In this document: positions 49,786-63,649 of the stretch, piece by piece
Layout of the letters: each line of letters starts with the position of its first letter
How positions within the stretch are numbered: position 1 is the stretch's first letter
Assembly (NCBI RefSeq): GCF_038449125.1
Contig: NZ_CP151800.1
Location: forward strand, 4,722,839 to 4,786,838
DNA from: Kosakonia sp. BYX6
GTDB taxonomy: Bacteria > Pseudomonadota > Gammaproteobacteria > Enterobacterales > Enterobacteriaceae
Direction: 5' to 3'
DNA: 64,000 bases
Program-made: the position numbers and the translations under genes
The notes under the pieces: generated by a model
Told to the model about the DNA's origin: nothing
The model's input: the letters and a program-made list of their open reading frames with translations, nothing else
The model's database searches: none

Positions 49786-50373
49786 ATGGAGTTGAACAGG
49801 ATTGATCTGCACATGGCTTGCGCGTTCGTGGCGGCGAATCCGACCGATACGCCAGAGACACGCAACGATGTTTTCCCTGAATCGATGCTCGCGATATTTG
49901 ACGATATCTGGTCAAAGTTGCTGCTGCTGGCCAAACAATTGCGCGACATCATGCAGTTCTATAACCAGAAGAAACAGGAGCTCGGCTGGAGCCTGGAAGT
50001 GAATACCCTGCACAGCAAAATGCAGGCGATTGATAAAAGCTACGTTGCCTCGGAACTGGGCGCCATTGGTTCGATTGTTGGCGGCACAGTGATGTTGGGG
50101 TTGGGCCTGCAAGGGGGAGAAAGTGGCGCGTTGCTCGGTCAGAGCATTGGGCAAACCTCCAGCGGAATTTTTAACTGGTCAGCCAGTAGCGAAACGCGCC
50201 AGAGCGACCAACAACGGTCGATTGCCGACCTGCAAGATAAAGGCGCGCAGGCGTATGCGAAAACACTGAATGAAACCCTCGAAAAAGCGCGCGATATTAT
50301 GCAGCAAATGATGAGCCTGGGCCGTAACCTGCTTGAGGTGGTTTCCCAGATGCTTCGCGCATCATCACGGTGA
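49786..50373 (+). CDS. sseD: Translocon pore protein SseD (SctB)
   Basis: 195 residues from ATG at 49786 (AAGGAG upstream), the same length as Salmonella SseD. It has one hydrophobic segment (about 91-109) and conserved ESMLAIFDDIWSKLLLLAKQ and SDQQRSIADLQDKGAQAY regions. It forms the host-membrane pore with SseC and is the last gene of the island. Confidence 0.95.
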   Translation: MELNRIDLHMACAFVAANPTDTPETRNDVFPESMLAIFDDIWSKLLLLAKQLRDIMQFYNQKKQELGWSLEVNTLHSKMQAIDKSYVASELGAIGSIVGGTVMLGLGLQGGESGALLGQSIGQTSSGIFNWSASSETRQSDQQRSIADLQDKGAQAYAKTLNETLEKARDIMQQMMSLGRNLLEVVSQMLRASSR

Positions 50374-50393
50374 AACGCGAGCAATGATTTATC

Positions 50394-50426
50394 AAAGAGG
50401 TTGTCGTCCGGACAGCCTCTTTTTTT
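50394..50426 (+). terminator. Terminator after sseD
   Basis: AGAGGTTGTC (50396-50405) pairs with GACAGCCTCT (50411-50420), one G-U pair, followed by TTTTTT. It marks the right border of the island and insulates the pst operon. Confidence 0.9.
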
Positions 50427-50570
50427 CGCGTTTTTGAAGGAATTCTCGTCAGATTCAACTACTTTTTCTTTGTCACAAAAATAAAATATGACTGAGGCTT
50501 TTCTGAGGTCTATTTATCTAACTTATTGATTTTCAAGTAGATAAAATAGTCGGGCAACAATATTTTTCTG

Positions 50571-50588
50571 CTGTCATCAAACAGTAAC
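50571..50588 (+). promoter_or_regulatory. Pho box 1 of pstS
   Basis: CTGTCATCAAACAGTAAC: the first 11-bp half matches the PhoB repeat (CTGTCAT), the second is weaker. With box 2 it forms the tandem PhoB site seen upstream of enteric pstS. Confidence 0.75.
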
Positions 50589-50603
50589 AATCGTTGCATA
50601 TAA

Positions 50604-50621
50604 CTGTCATCAAAGTGTCCT
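50604..50621 (+). promoter_or_regulatory. Pho box 2 of pstS
   Basis: CTGTCATCAAAGTGTCCT directly precedes a TATTTT -10 element, replacing a -35 hexamer as in PhoB-activated promoters. The layout and the CCTATTTTGCTCC downstream match the E. coli pstS promoter. Confidence 0.85.
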
Positions 50622-50676
50622 ATTTTGCTCCGAGTAGCAACTCAAACAACGATTTACGATTCCTGCAGGAGACATT

Positions 50677-51717
50677 ATGAACGTTATGCGTACCACTGTC
50701 GCAACTGTTGTCGCCGCGACTTTTTCTCTGAGTGCATTTGCTGTTAACGCCGCGGCTAGCCTGACTGGTGCGGGCGCAACTTTCCCTGCGCCGGTGTATG
50801 CCAAGTGGGCTGATACCTATCAGAAAGAAACGGGTAATAAGATCAACTATCAGGGCATCGGTTCTTCCGGTGGCGTAAAACAAATTACCGCTAAAACTGT
50901 TGATTTCGGTGCGTCCGATGCCCCGCTGTCTGATGACAAACTGGCGCAGGAAGGCCTGTTCCAGTTCCCGACTGTTATCGGCGGTATCGTACTGGCGATC
51001 AACGTTCCGGGCGTTAAAGCCGGTGAGCTGGTTCTCGATGGCAAAACCCTGGGTGATATCTACCTGGGTAACATCAAAAAATGGGATGACGCAGCCATCG
51101 CTAAACTCAACCCAGGCCTGAAACTGCCTTCTCAGAACATCGCAGTGGTTCGCCGCGCTGACGGTTCTGGCACGTCCTTCGTTTTCACCAGCTATTTGGC
51201 GAAAGTAAACGAAGAGTGGAAATCTAAAGTTGGCGCCGGCTCTACCGTTAACTGGCCGACCGGTCTGGGCGGTAAAGGTAACGACGGTATCGCTGCATTC
51301 GTACAGCGTCTGCCGGGTTCCATCGGTTATGTTGAATATGCTTACGCTAAGCAGAACAACCTGACTTACACCAAACTTATTTCTGCTGATGGCAAAGCCG
51401 TTAGCCCGACGGAAGAGAGCTTCTCTAACGCGGCTAAAGACATCGACTGGAGCAAATCCTTCGCTCAGGACTTGACGAACCAGAAAGGCGCGGACGTGTG
51501 GCCAATCACCTCCACCACCTTCATCCTGGTACACAAAGAGCAGGCGAAACCTGAACAAGGCGCTGAAGTGTTGAAATTCTTTGACTGGGCATACAAAAAA
51601 GGCGGCAAACAAGCTAACGACCTCGACTACGCTACCCTGCCGGAAGGCGTTGTTGAACAAGTTCGCGCGGCCTGGAAAACCAGTGTTAAAGACAGCAGCG
51701 GTAAAGCAGTTTACTAA
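50677..51717 (+). CDS. pstS: Periplasmic phosphate-binding protein PstS
   Basis: The high-affinity phosphate receptor of the Pst ABC transporter, 346 residues. A signal peptide is cleaved likely after Ala25 ([12 protein letters not shown]). Phosphate ligands lie in [20 protein letters not shown] and [12 protein letters not shown]. The sequence closely follows E. coli PstS. Transcribed from the Pho-box promoter when phosphate is low. Confidence 0.98.
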   Translation: MNVMRTTVATVVAATFSLSAFAVNAAASLTGAGATFPAPVYAKWADTYQKETGNKINYQGIGSSGGVKQITAKTVDFGASDAPLSDDKLAQEGLFQFPTVIGGIVLAINVPGVKAGELVLDGKTLGDIYLGNIKKWDDAAIAKLNPGLKLPSQNIAVVRRADGSGTSFVFTSYLAKVNEEWKSKVGAGSTVNWPTGLGGKGNDGIAAFVQRLPGSIGYVEYAYAKQNNLTYTKLISADGKAVSPTEESFSNAAKDIDWSKSFAQDLTNQKGADVWPITSTTFILVHKEQAKPEQGAEVLKFFDWAYKKGGKQANDLDYATLPEGVVEQVRAAWKTSVKDSSGKAVY

Positions 51718-51738
51718 TCGCTGAAATTTGAAGAACAT

Positions 51739-51809
51739 GGCGGATGGCGCTTACACCATCCGCCTTACAGATCCTCTGTAGGCCCGGTAAGCGCAAGCGC
51801 CTGCGGGCA
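51739..51809. repeat. REP pair between pstS and pstC
   Basis: Two palindromic elements, GGCGGATGGCGCTTACACC... (51739-51767) and TGTAGGCCCGGTAAGCGCAA... (51777-51809), in opposite orientations. They can protect the pstS message and reduce downstream expression, fitting the excess of PstS over membrane subunits. Confidence 0.8.
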
Positions 51810-51826
51810 ACTTCGTAAGACGTTAA

Positions 51827-53691
<1,865 letters not shown>

Positions 53692-53737
53692 TTTTTGCGA
53701 CGCGGCGAAGGCGGCGTCGAGTTGAGGAAAGAGATAA

Positions 53738-54511
<774 letters not shown>

Positions 54512-54580
54512 TTTGCCAAACCGCAAAGGTGTTAGCAACCTCGTTTCAACGTGAAATCTGTCGGGCATTTGGAGTGCACC

Positions 54581-55306
54581 ATGGACAATCTCAACCTTAA
54601 CAAACACATTTCCGGGCAGTTCAACGCTGAGCTGGAAAGCATTCGCACTCAGGTCATGACCATGGGTGGGATGGTGGAGCAGCAGCTTTCTGATGCGATC
54701 ACCGCCATGCACAACCAGGACAGCGAGCTGGCAAAGCGCGTTGTTGAGGGTGACAAGCAGGTCAACATGATGGAAGTCGCCATCGATGAAGCCTGCGTGC
54801 GCATCATCGCTAAGCGTCAGCCGACGGCGAGCGATTTACGCCTGGTGATGGCGATTATCAAAACCATTGCCGAACTGGAACGTATTGGCGATGTGGCCGA
54901 TAAAATCTGCCGCACTGCGCTGGAGAAATTCTCCCAGCAGCATCAACCGCTGCTGGTGAGTCTGGAGTCGTTAGGACGCCACACCGTGCAGATGCTGCAT
55001 GATGTGCTGGACGCTTTCGCCCGTATGGATCTGGACGAAGCGGTGCGTATTTATCGCGAAGATAAAAAAGTGGATCAGGAATACGAAGGCATTGTGCGTC
55101 AGTTAATGACGTACATGATGGAAGATCCCCGCACCATCCCAAGCGTGCTGACCGCTCTGTTCTGTGCACGCTCTATCGAGCGTATCGGCGATCGTTGCCA
55201 GAATATCTGCGAATACATCTTCTACTTCGTGAAGGGTCAGGATTTCCGTCACGTTGGCGGCGACGAGCTGGACAAGCTGCTTGCCGGGAAAGACCCGAAA
55301 GAGTGA
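54581..55306 (+). CDS. phoU: Phosphate signalling protein PhoU
   Basis: Two three-helix bundles of the PhoU fold, 241 residues from ATG at 54581 (an upstream ATG at 54551 would add ten residues). Metal-binding motifs of the ExxxD type lie in each bundle ([11 protein letters not shown] and [11 protein letters not shown]). Links the Pst transporter to PhoR and prevents Pho activation when phosphate is ample. Confidence 0.98.
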   Translation: MDNLNLNKHISGQFNAELESIRTQVMTMGGMVEQQLSDAITAMHNQDSELAKRVVEGDKQVNMMEVAIDEACVRIIAKRQPTASDLRLVMAIIKTIAELERIGDVADKICRTALEKFSQQHQPLLVSLESLGRHTVQMLHDVLDAFARMDLDEAVRIYREDKKVDQEYEGIVRQLMTYMMEDPRTIPSVLTALFCARSIERIGDRCQNICEYIFYFVKGQDFRHVGGDELDKLLAGKDPKE

Positions 55307-55312
55307 TGGCAA

Positions 55313-55347
55313 TAAAAAACCCCCTCATCGCTGAGGGGGTTTTTGTT
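55313..55347 (+). terminator. Terminator of the pst-phoU operon
   Basis: AAAAAACCCCCTCA and TGAGGGGGTTTTT flank a four-base loop; the A-run before and T-run after make it bidirectional, serving phoU. Confidence 0.95.
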
Positions 55348-55421
55348 TTAGGCTGATTTGCTCAGCCACTGCCTTGCCAGCGTTGCGGAATACCGTTAAC
55401 GCCGTAATACGCAGCTATGGA

Positions 55422-56700
<1,279 letters not shown>

Positions 56701-56743
56701 GCCATTTCCTGTTATTGCAAGTTTACCGTTTACTTAACGCAGA

Positions 56744-56771
56744 TTGCGGGACGCAATCGTTGCCGTATAAG
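56744..56771 (+). promoter_or_regulatory. adeP promoter with PurR-like operator
   Basis: ACGCAATCGTTGCCGT at 56751-56766 matches 13 of 16 positions of the PurR consensus palindrome. It fills the spacer between a TTGCGG (56744-56749) and a TATAAG (56766-56771) hexamer, a common arrangement for PurR repression. In E. coli adeP is a purine-related transporter gene, so the context agrees. Confidence 0.6.
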
Positions 56772-56867
56772 CAAAATCAATGAAAAAAAGTGTGTGATAA
56801 CCGTCAACATTGTCTCATTTTGGTATAGGATAGCGACGAATTTTCCCTCCTATTCCGGAAATTGATA

Positions 56868-58205
56868 ATGAGCCAACAACAGACTTCCCAGGCATCGAGC
56901 CAGGGGTTGCTTGACCGCGTGTTTAAACTGCGTGCGCATGGCACGACGGCACGCACCGAAGTGATCGCCGGTTTCACGACGTTTTTGACGATGGTCTATA
57001 TCGTTTTTGTTAACCCCCAAATTTTGGGCGTCGCGGGAATGGATACCAGCGCAGTTTTTGTCACCACCTGTCTGATTGCTGCATTCGGTAGCATCCTGAT
57101 GGGTCTGGTTGCCAACCTGCCGGTGGCACTGGCGCCGGCGATGGGTCTGAACGCGTTCTTCGCGTTCGTGGTGGTTGGCGCAATGGGTCTGTCCTGGCAG
57201 ATTGGGATGGGCGCGATTTTCTGGGGTGCGGTAGGTCTGTTGTTGCTGACCCTTTTCCGCGTGCGTTACTGGATGATTGCCAATATCCCGGTTAGCCTGC
57301 GTGTGGGCATCACCAGCGGTATCGGTTTGTTTATCGGCATGATGGGCCTGAAAAATGCGGGCGTTATCGTGGCGAACAAAGAGACGCTGGTTAGTATCGG
57401 TAACCTGACTTCGCATAGCGTTCTGCTGGGCGTGCTTGGTTTCTTTATTATCGCGATCCTCGCGTCCCGTAACATTCATGCCGCGGTGCTGGTTTCTATC
57501 GTGGTGACCACGCTGTTGGGCTGGTTGCTGGGCGATGTGCAATACCACGGTATTGTTTCCGCGCCGCCTAGCGTGGCAACGGTCGTCGGCAATGTCGATC
57601 TGGCTGGCTCGTTTAATATCGGCCTGGCGGGCGTTATCTTCTCATTCATGCTGGTCAACTTGTTTGACTCCTCCGGTACGCTGATTGGCGTGACCGATAA
57701 AGCCGGGCTGGTGGACGAAACCGGCAAGTTCCCACGCATGAAACAAGCGCTGTTTGTGGACAGTATCTCCTCCGTTGCCGGTTCCTTTATCGGTACCTCT
57801 TCGGTGACCGCTTATATAGAATCCTCTTCCGGTGTTTCCGTGGGGGGCCGTACTGGCCTGACCGCGGTTGTCGTCGGTCTGCTGTTCCTGCTGGTTATCT
57901 TCTTGTCGCCGCTGGCGGGCATGGTTCCGGGTTACGCGGCGGCCGGTGCGCTGATTTACGTTGGCGTGCTGATGACATCCAGCCTGGCGCGTGTGAACTG
58001 GCATGATCTGACCGAAGCGGTTCCTGCGTTTATCACTGCGGTGATGATGCCGTTTAGCTTCTCAATTACCGAAGGTATCGCGCTGGGTTTTATCTCTTAC
58101 TGCGTGATGAAAATCGGTACTGGTCGCCTGCGCGATCTCAGCCCGTGCGTGATGGTGGTTGCGGTGCTGTTCCTGCTGAAAATCGTCTTTATCGACGCGC
58201 ATTAA
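56868..58205 (+). CDS. adeP: Adenine permease AdeP (NCS2/AzgA type)
   Basis: A proton-coupled adenine importer of the inner membrane, 445 residues with about 12-14 membrane segments, nearly identical to E. coli AdeP (formerly YieG/PurP). Conserved segments include TTFLTMVYIVFVNPQILG and LFDSSGTLIGVTDKAGL. The ATG at 56868 follows GGAA by seven bases; a TTG at 56862 would add two residues. Confidence 0.96.
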   Translation: MSQQQTSQASSQGLLDRVFKLRAHGTTARTEVIAGFTTFLTMVYIVFVNPQILGVAGMDTSAVFVTTCLIAAFGSILMGLVANLPVALAPAMGLNAFFAFVVVGAMGLSWQIGMGAIFWGAVGLLLLTLFRVRYWMIANIPVSLRVGITSGIGLFIGMMGLKNAGVIVANKETLVSIGNLTSHSVLLGVLGFFIIAILASRNIHAAVLVSIVVTTLLGWLLGDVQYHGIVSAPPSVATVVGNVDLAGSFNIGLAGVIFSFMLVNLFDSSGTLIGVTDKAGLVDETGKFPRMKQALFVDSISSVAGSFIGTSSVTAYIESSSGVSVGGRTGLTAVVVGLLFLLVIFLSPLAGMVPGYAAAGALIYVGVLMTSSLARVNWHDLTEAVPAFITAVMMPFSFSITEGIALGFISYCVMKIGTGRLRDLSPCVMVVAVLFLLKIVFIDAH

Positions 58206-58214
58206 TGCTTTTAT

Positions 58215-58242
58215 CCCTCTCCCGATTGGGAGAGGGTTTTTT
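58215..58242 (+). terminator. adeP terminator
   Basis: CCCTCTCCC and GGGAGAGGG (58215-58223, 58228-58236) with a GATT loop and a T-run. A strong rho-independent terminator 10 bp after adeP. Confidence 0.95.
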
Positions 58243-58250
58243 GCTCGTGC

Positions 58251-58994
58251 TTAACTTAGGGTTAATGCTTTTTCGGCAGGTAGGCTGGTGAAGCGCATCA
58301 GGCGGGAAGCGGGATCGTTAGCGCGCGTTTGCACATCCGAAAGATAACGCCACCCTTTTTGGCTATCGAATTCCCAAATTCGTAGGCTCTCAATCGCAGG
58401 CGCGACGGCGACCGACCAAATCAGCACATCTTCTGCATCACACATCACTTCCACTTGCGCGCGCTGCATCACGCGAAGCCGCCCGGAACCTGGCAACAAT
58501 TGCAGTTGCCCAGGGTCGTCCTGCATTTGGTGGATTAATTTCATCACACTCTGGCGCAGCGTCAGAAGCTGCGTTTGCGCTTCGTTCGGATCGTTTTGGT
58601 TGTTGATCCACAACTGTTCGTTATTCGTGAAAGCGTGTTTTTGCCCGTGTGGGCTATGAAAGCTACGCGTAGCGCGTTGCAGCTCCATATCGAGACCGCA
58701 TTCGCCTTCGGTGGTAATGGCGACGCCAACCATGTTTCCGGCATACGCCAGCGAAAAATGCGGCAGGCTGCTATCAGCGAATTTCGGGCGCCCGCTGGGT
58801 TCAATCATCATTTCCGGCAGTTCGCTGACGCCATAGAGCATGAACATCATCTCAGCGAGTAACGCCCTGGAAGCGAGAAAACGTGAGCGACGGTGCTCAG
58901 GAAGCTGGCGAGCGGCATCGTGGCAGGCCAGCGGTAACCGGGTTGATACGAGATGTCCTTCTGACAGAATCCCTCTTGCAAAGTGTGTCGCCAT
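58251..58994 (-). CDS. yieE: YieE, phosphopantetheinyl transferase-like protein
   Basis: 247 residues of the Sfp/AcpT type, predicted to attach phosphopantetheine to carrier proteins. The magnesium-binding motif appears as CGLDMELQ (the usual G-D-E pattern). The second family motif, normally W-x-x-K-E-x-x-x-K, reads LRQSVMKL, so the KE pair is RQ. Activity is therefore uncertain; E. coli YieE also lacks a well-defined in vivo target. It stands alone on the minus strand between adeP and mnmE. Confidence 0.85.
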   Translation of the reverse strand: MATHFARGILSEGHLVSTRLPLACHDAARQLPEHRRSRFLASRALLAEMMFMLYGVSELPEMMIEPSGRPKFADSSLPHFSLAYAGNMVGVAITTEGECGLDMELQRATRSFHSPHGQKHAFTNNEQLWINNQNDPNEAQTQLLTLRQSVMKLIHQMQDDPGQLQLLPGSGRLRVMQRAQVEVMCDAEDVLIWSVAVAPAIESLRIWEFDSQKGWRYLSDVQTRANDPASRLMRFTSLPAEKALTLS

Positions 58995-59203
58995 TTTTCG
59001 CTCCGTGATAATGGTCTGCGTTGATCGAATCGATAATCGACATTATCGCCCATAGTGAATAGGTTTTAATGCGGAAATTCGCATCTGAAAAGTCCTAATG
59101 GGTGATATTTACACTTTCTTTAGCCAATCCGAAAGACTTTAGGGAAATCCCCGCTATCAGAAGGGAGCGACCGTTAAAACGGCCGCTCACAGCAGGAGCG
59201 ATG

Positions 59204-60568
59204 TTATTTGCCGATACAGAAGCTTGAGAAAATCCGGCCCAGTAAATCATCGGAGGTAAACTCGCCGGTGATCTCGCTTAAGTTGTGCTGCGCCAGACGC
59301 AGCTCTTCCGCCAGCAATTCACCCGCCCAGGCACCCAGCAGTTGCGCTTTACCCTGTTGCAGATGCTCTGCCGCCGCTTCCAGCGCTTGCAAGTGGCGAC
59401 GACGCGCCAGGAAGCCGCCTTCCATGCTGGTGTCAAAGCCCATGCTCTGTTTGAGATGTTGACGCAGAACGTCGACCCCTTCGCCGGTCCGTGCCGAGAG
59501 GCGCACAAGTGAGTGATTGTTCACATCGGTGATACCCAGCGTCTCGCCTGTAACGTCTGCTTTATTGCGCACCACGGTGATCGGCAGTTTCGCCGGTAAA
59601 CGCGCGATAAAGTCCGGCCAGATTTCCGCCGGGTCAACCGCATCGGTGGTGGTGCCGTCGACCATAAACAGCACGCGGTCTGCCTGTTCGATCTCCTGCC
59701 AGGCGCGCTCAATACCGATACGCTCTACTTCGTCGCTGGCTTCGCGCAGACCGGCTGTGTCGATAATATGCAGCGGCATGCCGTCGATATGAATATGCTC
59801 GCGCAGCACATCGCGCGTCGTCCCTGCGATGTCCGTAACGATAGCCGCTTCGCGCCCGGCCAGCGCATTCAGCAGGCTGGATTTCCCGGCGTTAGGACGA
59901 CCGGCGATCACCACTTTCATCCCTTCACGCAGCAGGCTGCCCTGGCGCGCTTCGGCACGCACGGCGTCCAGATCGGTGATGACCTCGTTAAGCTGGGCTT
60001 CGATTTTGCCATCGGAAAGAAAATCGATTTCTTCGTCCGGGAAGTCGATCGCCGCTTCGACGTAGATGCGCAGGTGAGTAAGTGCTTCCACCAGATGATT
60101 CACGCGGGCGGAAAACGCGCCCTGCAAGGAGTTCAGTGCGGAACGCGCCGCCTGCTCGGAACTGGCGTCAATCAAATCGGCAATGGCTTCCGCCTGTGCC
60201 AGGTCGAGCTTGTCGTTAAGAAATGCGCGCTCGGAGAACTCACCAGGCCTGGCGATACGCAGCCCCGGCAAGGTCAAAATACGTTTGAGCAGCAGATCGA
60301 GGATCACCGGACCGCCGTGGCCTTGCAGTTCCAGCACGTCTTCGCCAGTAAAGGAGTTTGGGCCGGGGAACCACAGCGCAATCCCCTGATCCAGCGCGCT
60401 GCCGTCGGCGTCCTGAAAGGGCAGATAATCGGCATAACGCGGTTTAGGCAGCTTGCCCAGCACCGCCTGCGCGACGTCCCGCGCTTTCGCGCCAGAGATA
60501 CGCAGGATGCCCACACCACCGCGTCCCGGTGGGGTTGCCTGGGCGACAATCGTGTCGTTATGGCTCAT
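59204..60568 (-). CDS. mnmE: MnmE (TrmE), tRNA modification GTPase
   Basis: GTPase partner of MnmG in forming cmnm5U34. 454 residues: N-terminal tetrahydrofolate-binding domain (1-118), helical domain, and an inserted G domain with GRPNAGKS at 223-230, DIAGTT and NKAD. The C-terminal CIGK motif with Cys451 is intact. Same length as E. coli. Confidence 0.98.
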   Translation of the reverse strand: MSHNDTIVAQATPPGRGGVGILRISGAKARDVAQAVLGKLPKPRYADYLPFQDADGSALDQGIALWFPGPNSFTGEDVLELQGHGGPVILDLLLKRILTLPGLRIARPGEFSERAFLNDKLDLAQAEAIADLIDASSEQAARSALNSLQGAFSARVNHLVEALTHLRIYVEAAIDFPDEEIDFLSDGKIEAQLNEVITDLDAVRAEARQGSLLREGMKVVIAGRPNAGKSSLLNALAGREAAIVTDIAGTTRDVLREHIHIDGMPLHIIDTAGLREASDEVERIGIERAWQEIEQADRVLFMVDGTTTDAVDPAEIWPDFIARLPAKLPITVVRNKADVTGETLGITDVNNHSLVRLSARTGEGVDVLRQHLKQSMGFDTSMEGGFLARRRHLQALEAAAEHLQQGKAQLLGAWAGELLAEELRLAQHNLSEITGEFTSDDLLGRIFSSFCIGK

Positions 60569-60597
60569 GGTTTGTTTTCCGAAATTTCAAAATAAGA

Positions 60598-60659
60598 AAG
60601 GCGGTCAGTTGACCGCCTTGTCTAATACTTATGCGTGATACGCACATGCAGTGTATTAG
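60598..60659 (-). terminator. Hairpins between yidC and mnmE
   Basis: A perfect 10-bp palindrome AAGGCGGTCA/TGACCGCCTT (60598-60619) and a longer CTAATAC/GTATTAG structure (60622-60659) fall between yidC and mnmE. Read on the minus strand, the first is followed by TTTC and T-rich sequence, so it may terminate or attenuate transcription leaving yidC. Confidence 0.6.
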
Positions 60660-62302
60660 GAGCTTTTCTTCTCGCGGCTATGCAAACCACGTTTCTCCAG
60701 ACCACGGTAAATCAGCTGCTGCTGAAGGATGGTCACCAGGTTGCTGACGATATAGTACAGCACCAGACCTGACGGGAACCACAGGAAGAACACCGTGAAG
60801 ATGACCGGCATAAAGGTCATGATCTTCTGCTGCATCGGGTCGGTCACCGTGGTCGGCGACATCTTCTGAATGAAGAACATCGTTACGCCCATCAGGATCG
60901 GCAGGATGTAGTACGGGTCTTGCGCGGACAAGTCATGGATCCACAGGGCGAACGGCGCGTGGCGCAGTTCAACGGAACCCATCAGCATGTAATACAGCGC
61001 CAGGAAGATTGGCATCTGAATCACCAGCGGGAAGCAGCCGCCCAGCGGGTTCACTTTCTCCGCTTTGTACAGCGCCATCATCTCCTGGCTCATACGCTGT
61101 TTGTCTTCACCCAAACGCTCACGCATCGCCTGAATTTTCGGTTGCAGCATGCGCATTTTCGCCATGGAGGTGTACTGCGCTTTGGTCAGCGGGTACATGA
61201 TGCCACGAACGATAAAGGTGATAGCGATGATGGAGAAGCCCCAGTTGCCCAGGAAGCTATGGATCCATTTCAGCAGCTTGAACAGCGGCTGAGAGATAAA
61301 CCACAGCCAACCGTAATCGACGGTCAGATCCAGGTGCGGTGCGGCTGCGGCCATTTTGTCCTGAATTTCAGGACCGACCCACAGGGTGCTATTCAACACG
61401 CCAGTCTGGCCTGCTGCTATTTTCACCGGCTGAGATTTATAGCCGATAGCGGCTACGCCGTTACCCAGGTTGCTGGTGTAGAAGTTATTCGCACCGTCGT
61501 TACGCGGAATCCACGCTGTCGCAAAATACTGTTGCAGCATCGCCACCCAGCCGCCGTTGGAGCTGACGTTCAGGTTTTCGTTATCGGCGATGGTGTCGAA
61601 CTTGTATTTCTCATACTTGGTGTCCGGCGTGGAGTACGCGGCACCGCGGAAGGTGTGCAGCGCAAAGTTGCTGCTACCGGTATCGCGGTGAGACGGCAGG
61701 TTGATGGTCTGCTTCAACTGACCAAAAGTGGCCACTTGCAGCTCAGTCGCACCGGCGTTTTTCACGCTATAGCCCACATTCACCGCATATTCACCGCGTT
61801 TCAGCGTGAAGGTTTTGGTGAAGGTGTTACCCGCAGCATCGGTATAGGTCAGCGGGATCGCCAGCTCGTTCTGGCCTTCAGCCAGTACAAACGCATCTTT
61901 TTCCACGTTATACAGCGGACGCGGGCCGTTAGCCGGGTTATCCGGGCCATTAGGGCCGGTCAGGCCGCTTTGCGCCTGGTAGATAAATTCTGGTGTGGTT
62001 TCCAGTAACTGGAACGGCTCGCTGGCACCCAGTTCTTTCGGGTACGTCGGAAGCAGTGCCTGCTCAACATCACCACCACGGGTGTTGATAGTCAGCTCAA
62101 GCACATCGGTTTTAACCGTAATCAGTTTCCCCTGGCCACTGGCCGGAACGCCCTGGTCGGCTGCGCTACCCGCTGCGGTGGTCGTAGTCTGCGTGGTCTG
62201 CTGTTGCGCCGGAGGAGGATTTTGTTCCTTCTCCCACGTTTGCCAGATCATGAAAGACACGAACAACAAAGCGATGATAAAAAGATTGCGTTGCGAATCC
62301 AT
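60656..62302 (-). CDS. yidC: Membrane protein insertase YidC
   Basis: 548 residues. One N-terminal transmembrane helix (about 5-22), a large periplasmic beta-sandwich (about 25-345), then five transmembrane helices with the conserved hydrophilic groove arginine in [16 protein letters not shown] and the positively charged C-terminal tail. Inserts and folds membrane proteins, including ATP synthase subunit c encoded at 7080 in this window. Confidence 0.98.
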   Translation of the reverse strand: MDSQRNLFIIALLFVSFMIWQTWEKEQNPPPAQQQTTQTTTTAAGSAADQGVPASGQGKLITVKTDVLELTINTRGGDVEQALLPTYPKELGASEPFQLLETTPEFIYQAQSGLTGPNGPDNPANGPRPLYNVEKDAFVLAEGQNELAIPLTYTDAAGNTFTKTFTLKRGEYAVNVGYSVKNAGATELQVATFGQLKQTINLPSHRDTGSSNFALHTFRGAAYSTPDTKYEKYKFDTIADNENLNVSSNGGWVAMLQQYFATAWIPRNDGANNFYTSNLGNGVAAIGYKSQPVKIAAGQTGVLNSTLWVGPEIQDKMAAAAPHLDLTVDYGWLWFISQPLFKLLKWIHSFLGNWGFSIIAITFIVRGIMYPLTKAQYTSMAKMRMLQPKIQAMRERLGEDKQRMSQEMMALYKAEKVNPLGGCFPLVIQMPIFLALYYMLMGSVELRHAPFALWIHDLSAQDPYYILPILMGVTMFFIQKMSPTTVTDPMQQKIMTFMPVIFTVFFLWFPSGLVLYYIVSNLVTILQQQLIYRGLEKRGLHSREKKSS

Positions 62303-62304
62303 CG

Positions 62305-62562
62305 TTAGTGTTCTCTGGTTTTAGAAGGTCCTGGCGGGACGGGATCGTCTCCACCCGGGTGTAAAGGGTGGCATTTTAATACGCGTTTCACTGTCAACCA
62401 ACTGCCTTTTATCACCCCAAACCTGCGCAATGCCTCAATTCCATAGTGAGAGCAAGTTGGGGTGAAACGGCAGTGCGGCCCGAGTAGCGGACTAATCAGG
62501 CGTTGGTAGACCCGAATAAGGGCTATCAGGAGCCTTGAGCCAGGCGACAATGGCGACGCCAT
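62305..62562 (-). CDS. yidD: Membrane protein insertion efficiency factor YidD
   Basis: 85 residues, with the family signature [15 protein letters not shown] and [13 protein letters not shown]. Amphipathic, membrane-associated, assists YidC. It overlaps the end of rnpA by 37 bp and ends two bases before the yidC start. Confidence 0.97.
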   Translation of the reverse strand: MASPLSPGSRLLIALIRVYQRLISPLLGPHCRFTPTCSHYGIEALRRFGVIKGSWLTVKRVLKCHPLHPGGDDPVPPGPSKTREH

Positions 62563-62885
62563 AGTTTTTCCAACGCTTCCGAGAGAGCACGGTTATCGAG
62601 GTCGGCAACCCCTTTCTTTGCCACCACCACAAAATCCATTGCCGGCAGTTCATGCTGGCGCAAACGGAAACTTTCACGCGTCAGACGTTTAATCCGATTG
62701 CGTTCATGAGCGCGTTTGACGTTTTTCTTGGCGACGGTAAGACCGATACGGGGATGCCCCAGCGAATTCAGGCGGCCGAGGATGGTGATTTGCGGCGTGC
62801 CAGCCCGTTGTGGCTGCTGGAAGACGAAAGTGAAATGAGTGGGAGTTAACAAACGTAACTCCCTGGGAAAAGCGAGCTTAACCAC
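62526..62885 (-). CDS. rnpA: Ribonuclease P protein component
   Basis: 119 residues, basic, binding the RNase P RNA for tRNA 5' maturation. The RNR motif region [18 protein letters not shown] is intact. It lies 17 bp after rpmH and is transcribed with it. Confidence 0.98.
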   Translation of the reverse strand: MVKLAFPRELRLLTPTHFTFVFQQPQRAGTPQITILGRLNSLGHPRIGLTVAKKNVKRAHERNRIKRLTRESFRLRQHELPAMDFVVVAKKGVADLDNRALSEALEKLWRRHCRLAQGS

Positions 62886-62902
62886 TCAGGGGTTAGCTTT
62901 TA

Positions 62903-63649
<747 letters not shown>

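Larger units (their letters stand above)
19059..50430. other. SPI-2-type type III secretion genomic island
   Basis: About 31 kb inserted between glmS and pstS, adjacent genes in E. coli. It holds 24 recognisable secretion or regulatory genes of the Ssa/Sse/Ssr family and one giant gene, with no integrase, transposase, tRNA or terminal repeat seen. The low-GC giant gene contrasts with the ordinary GC of the ssa genes. The borders are set by the glmS terminator on the left and by the terminator after sseD on the right. It is probably old horizontal DNA that has become fixed. Confidence 0.85.
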
